This document shows positions 45,594 through 54,141 of a stretch of 64,000 bases of DNA, one piece after another (the stretch's first letter is position 1; each line of letters opens with the position of its first letter). This stretch comes from Maribacter stanieri (GTDB lineage Bacteria; Bacteroidota; Bacteroidia; Flavobacteriales; Flavobacteriaceae): assembly GCF_900112245.1 (NCBI RefSeq), contig NZ_FOYX01000001.1:1041856-1105855 (forward strand), in the 5' to 3' direction. Position numbers and translations under genes: made by a program. Under the pieces are notes generated by a model, which was given only the letters and a program-made list of their open reading frames with translations, was not told the DNA's origin and did no database searches.

Positions 45594-46175
45594 ATGAAAG
45601 GTGGAAAACTAATCATTTTTTCTGCACCCTCTGGAAGTGGGAAAACAACCATTGTTCGCCATCTTTTGGCACAACCCGAATTAAATTTAGCTTTTTCTGT
45701 ATCTGCAACTTCTCGTCCTAGAAGGGGAAAAGAAAAAAATAAAGAGCATTATTACTTTATGTCTGTTTCAGAGTTTAAAAATCATATCAAGAATGATGAT
45801 TTTTTAGAGTGGGAAGAGGTGTATAGAGATAACTTTTATGGCACTTTAAAAAGTGAAGTAGAACGACTGTGGGCTGAAGGAAAAAACGTAATTTTTGATA
45901 TTGACGTTGTTGGAGGTTTAAGAATTAAAAAGAAATTCCCCGATCAAACATTAGCGGTTTTTGTAAAGCCACCTAGTGTTGATGAACTTAAGATCAGACT
46001 TAAGAAACGTAGCACAGAAAGCGAGGATAAGATAAATATGCGTATAGCTAAGGCTTCAGTTGAATTGGCTACAGCTCCGCAATTTGATAAGATTATAAAA
46101 AATTATGATCTTGACGTTGCATTAAAAGAAGCCGTAGATTTAGTTGCTTCTTTTATTGCTGAAGACAAAGAATAA
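45594..46175 (+). CDS. gmk: Guanylate kinase
   Basis: The 193-residue enzyme phosphorylates GMP to GDP with ATP. The P-loop is in FSAPSGSGKTTIVRHL (about 9-20), followed by the GMP-binding SATSRPRRGKEKNKEHYYF and the lid region with KKRSTESEDKINMRI. Length is typical. It follows yicC without spacing and ends six bases before the nadD ATG. Confidence 0.96.
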   Translation: MKGGKLIIFSAPSGSGKTTIVRHLLAQPELNLAFSVSATSRPRRGKEKNKEHYYFMSVSEFKNHIKNDDFLEWEEVYRDNFYGTLKSEVERLWAEGKNVIFDIDVVGGLRIKKKFPDQTLAVFVKPPSVDELKIRLKKRSTESEDKINMRIAKASVELATAPQFDKIIKNYDLDVALKEAVDLVASFIAEDKE

Positions 46176-46181
46176 TTGCGC

Positions 46182-46766
46182 ATGAAAAAGGTAGGATTAT
46201 ACTTTGGTACCTTTAACCCTATTCATATAGGTCATTTGGTCATTGCAAACCATATGGTGGAGTTTTCCGATCTGGATGAGGTTTGGTTTGTAGTAACACC
46301 ACAAAGCCCGTTTAAGACCAAGAAAACACTTCTAGACAATCATCAAAGATTTGAAATGGTGTATGAAGCAACGAAAGAGTACGAGAATTTGAAACCTAGT
46401 AATATTGAATTTAATCTGCCACAACCCAATTACACTATAAATACCCTAGTTCATTTGAATGAAAAATACCCGAAGGGTTATGAATTTTCATTGATTATGG
46501 GTGAGGATAATTTAAAGGGACTTCATAAATGGAAGAACTACGAAACTATTTTAGAGCTGCATAATCTGTACGTATATCCAAGAATTTCTGAAGGAACTAT
46601 AGATCACCAATTCAAAGAGCACAATAAAATAACGCGTGTAAATGCTCCTATTATGGAAATCTCTTCAACCTTCATCAGAAGAGAACATAAGAACGGTAAA
46701 AACATTAAGCCTTTACTGCCACCAGAAGTGTGGAAGTATATGGATGAAATGAATTTTTACAGATAG
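46182..46766 (+). CDS. nadD: Nicotinate-nucleotide adenylyltransferase
   Basis: The 194-residue enzyme makes nicotinate adenine dinucleotide from NaMN and ATP in NAD synthesis. It carries the nucleotidyltransferase motif GTFNPIHIGHLVIANH, TPQSPFK for substrate binding and the C-terminal ISSTFIRRE. I place the start at the ATG (46182) rather than an in-frame TTG two codons upstream that abuts the gmk stop. It is the last gene of the yicC-gmk-nadD unit. Confidence 0.95.
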   Translation: MKKVGLYFGTFNPIHIGHLVIANHMVEFSDLDEVWFVVTPQSPFKTKKTLLDNHQRFEMVYEATKEYENLKPSNIEFNLPQPNYTINTLVHLNEKYPKGYEFSLIMGEDNLKGLHKWKNYETILELHNLYVYPRISEGTIDHQFKEHNKITRVNAPIMEISSTFIRREHKNGKNIKPLLPPEVWKYMDEMNFYR

Positions 46767-46788
46767 AAATTATCTTTGTTACTTTAGA

Positions 46789-47508
46789 TTATTGAACAGG
46801 GACTAAATTTGTTGGAATAACATTCTTGATCTTGGCAAAAGCAAGGGATAATTGCCCATCTTGGATGTCATCTAAAACCCAGTTTCCATCGGTATATTCC
46901 ATTACCCAAATTTTTTCTTCATCATCAAACTTACTACTACCTTGAACAATTTTATTGGTGTCTTTGTTTTTGAGATAATCCATAATGTTTGCTGTAATCA
47001 AGAAAGCGATTCTTGAACCTTCTAAGTTTGTGTCATCTGTAATCTCTAAGTAGAGCGGCTTAACAGATTTGATACCATCTACTTTACAAACATTTACAAG
47101 GTTTTCTTTTTTCCATTCATCCAAATGTACCAATTGTTGATTTTGCCAATACCAGTGACTTATATAGCTAGAAGCTTCTTTTAGGTCCTGATTATTCCAT
47201 GCAATATACACTCGGCTAAAAATATTACGGACGTTTTTATCAAGGTTTAGCCAAGAGAAATCTCTATTTTTTTTACCTAAGACTAATAATTCCTTTTTAC
47301 ATTTTTTTATTGCAAGGAACTCTCTGAAGTAAACATAGATAATAAGCGGAAGCAGAATTATTCCTATAATGGACATAAGTACTTTTCCCCACCATGTCTT
47401 AAATATTGCTTTTACAACTGTACCGCCTGGACCGGCAAACATAGGGTCAATATCAAAAAGGACTAGGGTTATAATCAAAACTAGAATTATAAAATGACTC
47501 TTTCTCAT
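46789..47508 (-). CDS. Membrane protein with Tim44-like domain
   Basis: The 239-residue protein has two hydrophobic helices (about 5-24 and 42-62) and a C-terminal alpha+beta domain of the Tim44/NTF2 type (about 100-235), with RVYIAWNNQDLKEASSYISHWYW and a final WVLDDIQDG. Bacterial Tim44-like domains are mostly of unknown function and bind membranes or proteins. A glycine-rich loop between the helices (FAGPGGTVVK) is notable. It is monocistronic, on the opposite strand to nadD. Confidence 0.75.
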   Translation of the reverse strand: MRKSHFIILVLIITLVLFDIDPMFAGPGGTVVKAIFKTWWGKVLMSIIGIILLPLIIYVYFREFLAIKKCKKELLVLGKKNRDFSWLNLDKNVRNIFSRVYIAWNNQDLKEASSYISHWYWQNQQLVHLDEWKKENLVNVCKVDGIKSVKPLYLEITDDTNLEGSRIAFLITANIMDYLKNKDTNKIVQGSSKFDDEEKIWVMEYTDGNWVLDDIQDGQLSLAFAKIKNVIPTNLVPVQ

Positions 47509-47574
47509 TGTTAAATGGAATTAGGGTTCATTTAATAACTAATAAAGGCTACTATTTAGTATGTTTCTGCTAAA

Positions 47575-48297
47575 CTAAAGAGAGTTTGCTTTACGTAAAT
47601 TATCTGTAGCAAGAAATACATCTCCTTTATTATAATACCATTTGCGAACTTTAGGAATTTTAATTCCGTTTACGGTAATCATTTCTGAAAGTAAAATGTA
47701 TTCTCCGTCGTTTTTGCTTTCGTCATGAAAGAATTGATATACTTCCATGGCATACGTCTTGGGGTCGAAATAGAAATACCAAGTATCACTACCTACTTCT
47801 TTGTCATAACCGGCTTTCAATACTAAATATTCTTTTCCTTTAAATGTTTTTTTAATGACCTTAGAATCTATTATAGTCCCAGGGTCCTTCAATTTCATAG
47901 GAAGTCCATATAGGTATGTATAATAGTTTTTCATCATTTTAGCGCGATCACAGCTAATGTTTAAACTATCTTTTATTTTAGGAAAAATAGAAGTGCTGCC
48001 ATTTAATTTTAAGGTGCATTCACCATTATCCAATTCAGACTCTATAGTGTAATTGTCTTTTTTTACCGTTGTTTTAAAATAGTTGTTGGGTAGTTTCATT
48101 TCAACAACCGTAGATCTAGGGCTGCTTTTTGGATTTTCCATTTCTATCAACATCTTGCCTTTAAATGTAGACCAGTTATTTTCTGGGTCGTGATAGGAAA
48201 TAGCTTTTTCAAGAAGTTGTTCTCCTGTAAGTTCTTGAGAAGAAAGAGTAATAGTTAGAAGTAGTGAAATGGATAAAAAAAAGTACCTGATCATCAT
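47575..48297 (-). CDS. Secreted DUF6503-like protein
   Basis: The 240-residue protein has a signal peptide (MMIRYFFLSISLLLTITLSS) and a mature part resembling the LolA/outer-membrane-sorting-like beta fold seen in flavobacterial DUF6503 proteins (GEQLLEKAISYHDPENNW, followed by VEMKLPNNYFKTT and WYFYFDPKTYAMEVYQF). Function is unknown, but lipid or lipoprotein binding is possible. Its first codons lie inside the terminator hairpin of the upstream phosphate transporter gene, which may limit its expression. Confidence 0.75.
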   Translation of the reverse strand: MMIRYFFLSISLLLTITLSSQELTGEQLLEKAISYHDPENNWSTFKGKMLIEMENPKSSPRSTVVEMKLPNNYFKTTVKKDNYTIESELDNGECTLKLNGSTSIFPKIKDSLNISCDRAKMMKNYYTYLYGLPMKLKDPGTIIDSKVIKKTFKGKEYLVLKAGYDKEVGSDTWYFYFDPKTYAMEVYQFFHDESKNDGEYILLSEMITVNGIKIPKVRKWYYNKGDVFLATDNLRKANSL

Positions 48298-48322
48298 TTT
48301 AGATTATGATGACAAGGTACTT
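48275..48322 (-). terminator. Terminator of the phosphate transporter gene overlapping the next start codon
   Basis: Arms at 48306-48322 and 48281-48297 pair over 15 of 17 positions with an 8-base loop, and are followed on the minus strand by T8. The second arm includes ATGATG, the start of the downstream gene at 48297. Confidence 0.85.
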
Positions 48323-48348
48323 ATAATTTTAATTTTTAAAAATAGGTT

Positions 48349-50649
48349 TTACTTTTTTAACTGCTCTATTTTAGCTGGTGTTACAGAGCTATCGTGCTCG
48401 TTATGGTACTGTTGTAATAAATTCATAACAGAGGTCATTAAATCTTTCGTTTCTAAAAGTAAAGAGAAGTATAGTGTCGTGTTTTTCGGACTTGATTCTT
48501 CTGTTCGTGTTCTAGCAACTTGTGTTTGAATTTTATCAGAAACCATATCAAACAATTCTTGTTTTTTGTTTAATACAACTCCAATTTGTTCAAATGACTG
48601 ATTGGAAAAAGCATCTTGAGTCTGATTTAATATTTCTTCTAATTTTAAATCAATTTGCTTAAGCTCTTTTATCTGATTGTATTTTAATTTTTTATGGTTG
48701 TTGTTAACGTGTTTATGGCTGACTTTACCAATGTACTCTAAAGATTGAGCGATATCGGTCAAATAACCAAGGGTGTTAATGTAAAAGTTACTTGCACCAA
48801 TACTATTGTCATCAAGATTTTTAATGAAATAGAAAATATGGTCACGAAGATCATCTATTTCATTTGAAAGTTTCTCCCCTTGTTTCTTGTTCTTTTTCAA
48901 TAAGCTAACATCTTGTTTAGCCAGTCCATTAATAGAGTTCGTGAAAATCTTATTAGTTCTCTTTAAAACGTTAGAGATATTCATGGCACTTTCAAATATC
49001 ACCCCTTGAATAGAACTACTTTCTGCTCTGTTCAATGAATCTTCTGCTTTAAGCTCTTTAGCTTTTTTGTTATGAGAGATATAGTTTCTAGCCAATAACA
49101 ATACTGCAGCAAATAATAATACAGCAAGTGCGGCACCTTTACCAAAGCTAATAAGCGTTAATATGATACCTGAAGCGATAAACGCTATAATAGCTGTACC
49201 AAACCATCCACCTATAACATTAAGTACGCCTGCTACTCTGTATACTGCGCTCTCTGCTCCCCAAGCTCTATCGGCAAGTGAAGTACCCATTGCCACCATA
49301 AAAGTAACATAGGTAGTAGATAACGGTAATTTATATGATGTAGCGATAGAAATCAAAATACCGGCAACCATTAAGTTTACCGCTGCACGAACCATGTCAA
49401 ATGCAGGTAGTTCATGTACTTTATTCTTAGATAAGGCAATTACAGGTTTGTTAAATTGAGTGTCTATTTTAGCTTGTAATGATTTCGGCATTACCGATGT
49501 AATTATCTCTGAAGCTGAAATAGCTATGCGTACCAGCCCTCTTGATAAGAAATTGGGTTGAAATCTTTCTTTAGTATCCTCTTGACTAGATAAATCTATA
49601 GAGGTCTTAACAACGCTTTTTGCTTTGCTAGAAAACCATAAGGTAAGTACCATAACCATACCTGCAATGAATAAAAGTAGGGTTGGAGTAGGAACCTTTT
49701 TTGCTAAAATACCCATACTAAATTCTGAAGCTGCAACACCAGAGGCAACCCATGCTTCATACGATTGCCAAGCAGCAATAGGTACACCAATAAAATTAAC
49801 TAAATCATTACCTGCAAAAGCCAAGGCTAGGGCAAACGTACCTACACCAATAATTAACTTGTAAATATTGACTTTGGCAGCTTTCATTAAAATAAAAGAA
49901 AGTAAAGACCATACTAAAAAGTTTACAAGTACCAGTGCAATCAATTGAGTCTCTAAGAATTCTTTAATTGTTATGCCTCCAATAATATCATAGCTTTCGC
50001 CGGCAAAAGCAGTACCTCCAATACCTTTCATTAATATGAAATAGGTAATTGATGATAAAGCAAAACCACCAAAAAGAGCACCTACCCAAGTTGGTTTTTT
50101 ATCAAAATTATAAGATAATAGTAATCTCGATACCCATTGTACCAATGCGCCAATAGAAAAGGCAACTACGACAGAAAGTAGTATGCCGAATATAATTTGA
50201 ATGGCTTTATCATTATTGATATAATTAACAACATCTATGAAGCTACCGTTATCTGCACCAATTTTAATTAATGACATAGCAACTGCCGCTCCTAACAATT
50301 CAAATACAATTGATACCGTTGTTGAGGTTGGCATACCAAGCGTGTTAAAGAAATCTAATAGCAAGATATCGGTAATCATTACGGCCATGAAGATGAACAT
50401 AATCTCATCAAAGTAAAATTCACCAGGATTAAATATTCCTTTTCTGGCAACCTCCATCATACCGCTTGAAAATAGTGCGCCTGCTGCGATACCAAAACTT
50501 GCGACAATCATTATCGTTTTAAAAGAAATAGCTTTAGAACCAATAGCTGAATTTAAAAAATTCACTGCATCATTACTAACTCCAACAACAAGATCCGCTA
50601 CAGCTAAAACAGCTAATGCGATAAGCATTATAAAATAAATATTATCCAT
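48349..50649 (-). CDS. Inorganic phosphate transporter, PiT family, with fused PhoU-like domain
   Basis: The 766-residue protein has a long N-terminal membrane part with at least ten helices and the two PiT repeats, marked by GVSNDAVNFLNSAIGS (about 23-38) and AGNDLVNFIGVPIAAW. The C-terminal 220 residues are a soluble helical bundle rich in Lys, Glu and Asn with PhoU-like character (NEIDDLRDHIFYFIKNLDD). It would take up phosphate with cation symport, with the helical domain regulating it. It follows the OprP-like porin gene by 74 bases on the same strand. Confidence 0.93.
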   Translation of the reverse strand: MDNIYFIMLIALAVLAVADLVVGVSNDAVNFLNSAIGSKAISFKTIMIVASFGIAAGALFSSGMMEVARKGIFNPGEFYFDEIMFIFMAVMITDILLLDFFNTLGMPTSTTVSIVFELLGAAVAMSLIKIGADNGSFIDVVNYINNDKAIQIIFGILLSVVVAFSIGALVQWVSRLLLSYNFDKKPTWVGALFGGFALSSITYFILMKGIGGTAFAGESYDIIGGITIKEFLETQLIALVLVNFLVWSLLSFILMKAAKVNIYKLIIGVGTFALALAFAGNDLVNFIGVPIAAWQSYEAWVASGVAASEFSMGILAKKVPTPTLLLFIAGMVMVLTLWFSSKAKSVVKTSIDLSSQEDTKERFQPNFLSRGLVRIAISASEIITSVMPKSLQAKIDTQFNKPVIALSKNKVHELPAFDMVRAAVNLMVAGILISIATSYKLPLSTTYVTFMVAMGTSLADRAWGAESAVYRVAGVLNVIGGWFGTAIIAFIASGIILTLISFGKGAALAVLLFAAVLLLARNYISHNKKAKELKAEDSLNRAESSSIQGVIFESAMNISNVLKRTNKIFTNSINGLAKQDVSLLKKNKKQGEKLSNEIDDLRDHIFYFIKNLDDNSIGASNFYINTLGYLTDIAQSLEYIGKVSHKHVNNNHKKLKYNQIKELKQIDLKLEEILNQTQDAFSNQSFEQIGVVLNKKQELFDMVSDKIQTQVARTRTEESSPKNTTLYFSLLLETKDLMTSVMNLLQQYHNEHDSSVTPAKIEQLKK

Positions 50650-50707
50650 AATTGAATTACTCTATTAATTTGCAAATATCATTATCGCTATTTGCTATTG
50701 TGTTATG

Positions 50708-50716
50708 TTAAGGTTA
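50708..50716. promoter_or_regulatory. TAACCTTAA element upstream of the PiT gene
   Basis: On the minus strand TAACCTTAACATAACA lies 60 bases before the PiT start. The 9-base core recurs at 52666 and 35494. It is a candidate phosphate-response site, unproven. Confidence 0.3.
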
Positions 50717-50723
50717 TTATTTT

Positions 50724-51926
50724 CTAAAAATGAACTTCTAATTGTAATCTATACATTAAGCGATCTTGACCACCATCTTCCGATAGGTAACTAAGATCTG
50801 TTTGTACTTTTAATTTATGGCCTACAATGTATTTTGAAAACCCTAAAGTATATTGGTCTTGAGGGGTTCTACCCGTTATTTCTTCGCTTAATTTAATGTT
50901 TGTATATCGACCGGATATTTCCCAGTTATTATTGAATAAATACCCTGTTTGAAGATTAAGTCCGTCTCCTATTAGAACTACATCACCAGTTAATGACCCA
51001 TCTAAATTTGTAGCTATAGGATTGTCGGCAGTTCTATGTGCATACTCCCCCATGAAGGAAAATCCATTGTATTTAAACATGGCATCAATGAATAATGTGT
51101 TGATATCGGTTTCGAAAAAACCACCATCGGTAAACATATAAGACCCTTGGTTGCTTCTGGTTTTTACTGCATTTTGATTACTGTCAAAAGTAGCTGCCAG
51201 CATTAATTTAGGTGTTTTTTCCCTTTTTTGATCACTGCCCTTATATTCACCCTTGCTTAAAAATTCACCAAAAGGTAATAGCTCTAAACGTGTTGTAAAT
51301 TGATGACCTCCAATATTTCCGCTTGTAATATTTCTTCCTTCTCCTTGCGAAACTGCAAATATTTCACGGATTAAGAATTTTTCAGAAAGGTTAAAATGAT
51401 GTCTTAGTTGAAAGCCCATGTCGCGATCAATATTAAACCTGCTGTTTAATAAAGAGCGGTCTACTTGCATTAAATTTGCCGATGAAATAACACGTTCAAT
51501 ATTACCTGGCAATTTGGTTTGTCCAAACCATAGTACAAAATTCTCGTAGAAATTCCATTTTACTACGGCATCTAGTATATATCTGGGTGCATTGCTAGTA
51601 AACTGGGAAGCTCCTGAAATATCTCTGTTAGATAGACCAAGTTCTATTTTGTATTCTAGTTTTGGTGAATAAGCGAATCCGTCGAACTTAAGACGTGCTC
51701 TGCGAACAAGAAAGTTTTGCTCGGGATTTTGTAGACCTCCATCGGTGGCATCCCAACCAGAAATTGCTAAAATTTGCATTCTAGCACTAACAATCATTGT
51801 CCATGTACTGTCTTTACCAACAAGGTTGAACAGACCTTTTCCAAAAGTTGGAGCGTTAGATTCTTGGCTTTGACCTATAATTGAAATTAAAAAAAATAGG
51901 CATACCCAGAACGGATTGATTTTCAT
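50724..51926 (-). CDS. OprO/OprP-like phosphate-selective porin
   Basis: The 400-residue protein has a signal peptide (MKINPFWVCLFFLISIIGQ) and a beta-barrel of the phosphate-selective porin O and P family: VSARMQILAISGWD, FLVRRARLKFDGFAYSPKL and alternating aromatic/polar strands to the C-terminal RLQLEVHF. I place the start at the ATG (51926), as the upstream alternative is a TTG one codon earlier. With PiT it forms an outer- and inner-membrane phosphate uptake pair. Confidence 0.92.
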   Translation of the reverse strand: MKINPFWVCLFFLISIIGQSQESNAPTFGKGLFNLVGKDSTWTMIVSARMQILAISGWDATDGGLQNPEQNFLVRRARLKFDGFAYSPKLEYKIELGLSNRDISGASQFTSNAPRYILDAVVKWNFYENFVLWFGQTKLPGNIERVISSANLMQVDRSLLNSRFNIDRDMGFQLRHHFNLSEKFLIREIFAVSQGEGRNITSGNIGGHQFTTRLELLPFGEFLSKGEYKGSDQKREKTPKLMLAATFDSNQNAVKTRSNQGSYMFTDGGFFETDINTLFIDAMFKYNGFSFMGEYAHRTADNPIATNLDGSLTGDVVLIGDGLNLQTGYLFNNNWEISGRYTNIKLSEEITGRTPQDQYTLGFSKYIVGHKLKVQTDLSYLSEDGGQDRLMYRLQLEVHF

Positions 51927-52262
51927 CAAGTATTAGTTTTTGTCGATTGCAAATTACTTAAATGAATGTTAAGTTAATGTATTCTTAATATTAACTCTTG
52001 GCGTGTGTAATATTATTAGGTAAGAATATTGGTAGAGGATAAGAGAAATTGGGAACAAAAAAAGCTACCTTGTACAAGGTAGCTTTAGGATTTCTAAAAA
52101 CTAGTCGACAAAAACTAATAGTAACAGAAATCAATTGTGTCTTTAGACAATTACGAAGATCAGATATATTGTTTACCTGTGTGTAACGCTAATATTAAGT
52201 AATCTTTAATTCTTGAACTTTGCCTTTAGGGACAATAGTCCTTTCATTAGCTAGATTTTTAT
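51927..52262. other. Intergenic region between porin gene and small regulatory-domain gene
   Basis: About 340 bases without a gene. It holds the porin promoter area (TTAA motifs at 11-base spacing around 51968-52005, minus strand), a perfect palindromic terminator at 52057-52086, and about 175 bases between that terminator and the stop of the next gene that contain no ORF longer than 13 codons. This last part would be a long 3' UTR or a small RNA. Confidence 0.45.
52057..52086 (-). terminator. Palindromic terminator of the carboxypeptidase-regulatory-domain gene
   Basis: A 26-base perfect palindrome (arms AAAGCTACCTTGT and complement) is followed on the minus strand by a T7 tract. It ends transcription about 180 bases after the stop at 52263. 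Confidence 0.88.
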
Positions 52263-52619
52263 CTATTTTGATGCGGTTTTTACAGCCATCAAATCAGTAA
52301 TGTTTAAGGTTTTTGCTTTTAAGCTAGCTTGAATATTTGTTGTTTCACCTGGGGCAACAGTTACAGGTAGCTCAATTGTTTCATATCCTAGAAACTGAAC
52401 TACAATATTATATGAGCCTGGTGTTAAATCATCAAATTCAAAATTTCCTCGAAAGTTAGTGTGTGTAGAAATAGATGTGTTTTCTATGGAAACATTTGCC
52501 ATTAGCAATGGTTCGTTAAATAGCTCCCCGTCTAAGATGTTACCTTGAATAGAACTGGTTTCTTGACCAAAAGTTAAAGAGCTAATGATAAGCGTAAATA
52601 CGAAAAATATGGTTTTCAT
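52263..52619 (-). CDS. Secreted protein with a carboxypeptidase-regulatory-like domain
   Basis: The 118-residue protein has a signal peptide (MKTIFFVFTLIISSLTFG) and a single CarboxypepD_reg-like domain: SIQGNILDGELFNEPL, TNFRGNFEFDDLTPGSYNI and VQFLGYETIEL, the plug-associated domain that normally begins TonB-dependent receptors. Here it stands alone and stops before any plug or barrel, ending LMAVKTASK. I chose the ATG at 52619, because an upstream extension would hide the signal peptide. Its promoter shares TAACCTTAA with the PiT gene. Confidence 0.85.
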   Translation of the reverse strand: MKTIFFVFTLIISSLTFGQETSSIQGNILDGELFNEPLLMANVSIENTSISTHTNFRGNFEFDDLTPGSYNIVVQFLGYETIELPVTVAPGETTNIQASLKAKTLNITDLMAVKTASK

Positions 52620-52665
52620 GGTTGCTTGTAAATTTCTTTTACAAAGAAACTGTGACAACGTTAAC

Positions 52666-52674
52666 TTAAGGTTA
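52666..52674. promoter_or_regulatory. TAACCTTAA element upstream of the small regulatory-domain gene
   Basis: On the minus strand TAACCTTAAGTTAACG lies 47 bases before the start codon, sharing its first nine bases with the PiT promoter element at 50708. Confidence 0.3.
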
Positions 52675-52761
52675 GCTAGTGATTATCAATATATGTAGAA
52701 ATTGTTAAGGTATTGTTTATCATTTTGCATTTATAGATTGTTGATCCTATAATGAAATAGC

Positions 52762-52777
52762 AAAAAATGTATCTTGC
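52762..52777 (+). promoter_or_regulatory. Probable dgt promoter, 16-mer shared with DUF3109 gene
   Basis: AAAAAATGTATCTTGC is identical to 26548-26563 and ends 20 bases before the dgt start chosen here. It overlaps the upstream TTG that would otherwise extend the protein, arguing against that start. Confidence 0.5.
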
Positions 52778-52797
52778 AGTCTTCAAAAAAGATGTAC

Positions 52798-54141
52798 ATG
52801 AATTGGGAGCAATTACTTTCTCTGCGCAGACAAGGCGATACAAATAAACGTTTACGAAATGAACAAGATGAAACTCGTTTAGGGTTTGATGTTGATTATG
52901 ATCGTATCATATTTTCTGCTGCATTTAGGAGTCTTCAAGATAAAACTCAGGTAATTCCGCTCTCAAAGACAGATTTTGTACATACCAGATTAACTCATAG
53001 TCTTGAGGTTTCTGTAGTAGCTAGAAGCTTGGGGAGATTAGCTGGTAAAAAAATAATAGAAAAGCATCCTTATCTTAAAGAAGTTCATGGTTACCAATTT
53101 AATGATTTTGGTGGAATCGTAGCTGCGGCAGCACTAGCGCATGATATAGGTAACCCACCTTTTGGACACAGTGGGGAAAAAGCAATTGGAGAATATTTTA
53201 AAACGGGTAATGGACTTAAATTCAAGGACCAGTTATCTGAGGTTGAATATCAAGATATAATCGATTTCGAAGGTAATGCGAACGGATTTAGATTAATGAC
53301 ACAAGACAGGGCAGGAGTTCTGGGAGGTCTTCGTTTAAGCTATGCTACATTGGGTGCTTTTATGAAATACCCAAAAGAATCTTTGCCTAAAAGACCCACA
53401 AATCATATTTGTGATAAGAAATTCGGATTCTTTCAAAGTGAGAAATACATATTTGAAGAGGTAGCCAAAGATTTAGGTTTGCCAACTAGAGAAAATGAAG
53501 GAACGGTTTCTTACGGCAGACACCCTTTAACTTTCTTAGTTGAAGCTGCCGATGATATTTGCTATACTATTATTGATTTTGAAGACGGTATAAATTTAGG
53601 ACTCATTTCTGAAGACTATGCTTTAGAATATCTAATTAAACTAGTGAAGGACACCATAAATACCAAGAAGTATAATTCTTTGGAATATATGGAAGATAGG
53701 CTTAGCTACTTGCGGGCACTGGCTATTAATACACTAATACAAGACGCTGTTTCTATTTTTATAGAGAATGAAGAAAGTATCTTAAATGGAAATTTTGAGG
53801 TGTCTTTATTGGATAAAAGCGGATTTAAAGCGCAGATAGAAGATATCATAAGCTTAAGTGTTCAGAAAATATACCAATCTCAAGAAGTTGTTGAAAAGGA
53901 GATAGCGGGTTACACTATTATTTCTGATATTTTAGATGTGTATATAGATGCTCTTATTGGTAAAAGAAACAATAATGCATCTAACTATCATAAACTTATT
54001 TTAAGAACTTTACCGGGCTTTTATCAACAAACCGATGCGTCTCTTTATGAAATAATTTTGAATACGTGTTGTTATGTTGCTAGTCTATCTGATAGCGCTG
54101 CCGTACACATGCATAATAAGATAAAAGGGAAACAACTTTAG
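52798..54141 (+). CDS. dgt: Deoxyguanosinetriphosphate triphosphohydrolase
   Basis: The 447-residue HD-domain enzyme releases triphosphate from dGTP or other dNTPs. The HD ligands are visible in RLTHSLEVSVVARS and LAHDIGNPPFGHSGE, with a further Asp in ADDICYTIIDFEDG, and the N-terminal LRRQGDTNKRLRNEQDETR is the family's substrate region. I start at ATG-52798 (MNWEQLL); ATG-52792 is also possible. It ends with a four-base overlap with the convergent DUF3078 gene. Confidence 0.93.
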   Translation: MNWEQLLSLRRQGDTNKRLRNEQDETRLGFDVDYDRIIFSAAFRSLQDKTQVIPLSKTDFVHTRLTHSLEVSVVARSLGRLAGKKIIEKHPYLKEVHGYQFNDFGGIVAAAALAHDIGNPPFGHSGEKAIGEYFKTGNGLKFKDQLSEVEYQDIIDFEGNANGFRLMTQDRAGVLGGLRLSYATLGAFMKYPKESLPKRPTNHICDKKFGFFQSEKYIFEEVAKDLGLPTRENEGTVSYGRHPLTFLVEAADDICYTIIDFEDGINLGLISEDYALEYLIKLVKDTINTKKYNSLEYMEDRLSYLRALAINTLIQDAVSIFIENEESILNGNFEVSLLDKSGFKAQIEDIISLSVQKIYQSQEVVEKEIAGYTIISDILDVYIDALIGKRNNNASNYHKLILRTLPGFYQQTDASLYEIILNTCCYVASLSDSAAVHMHNKIKGKQL

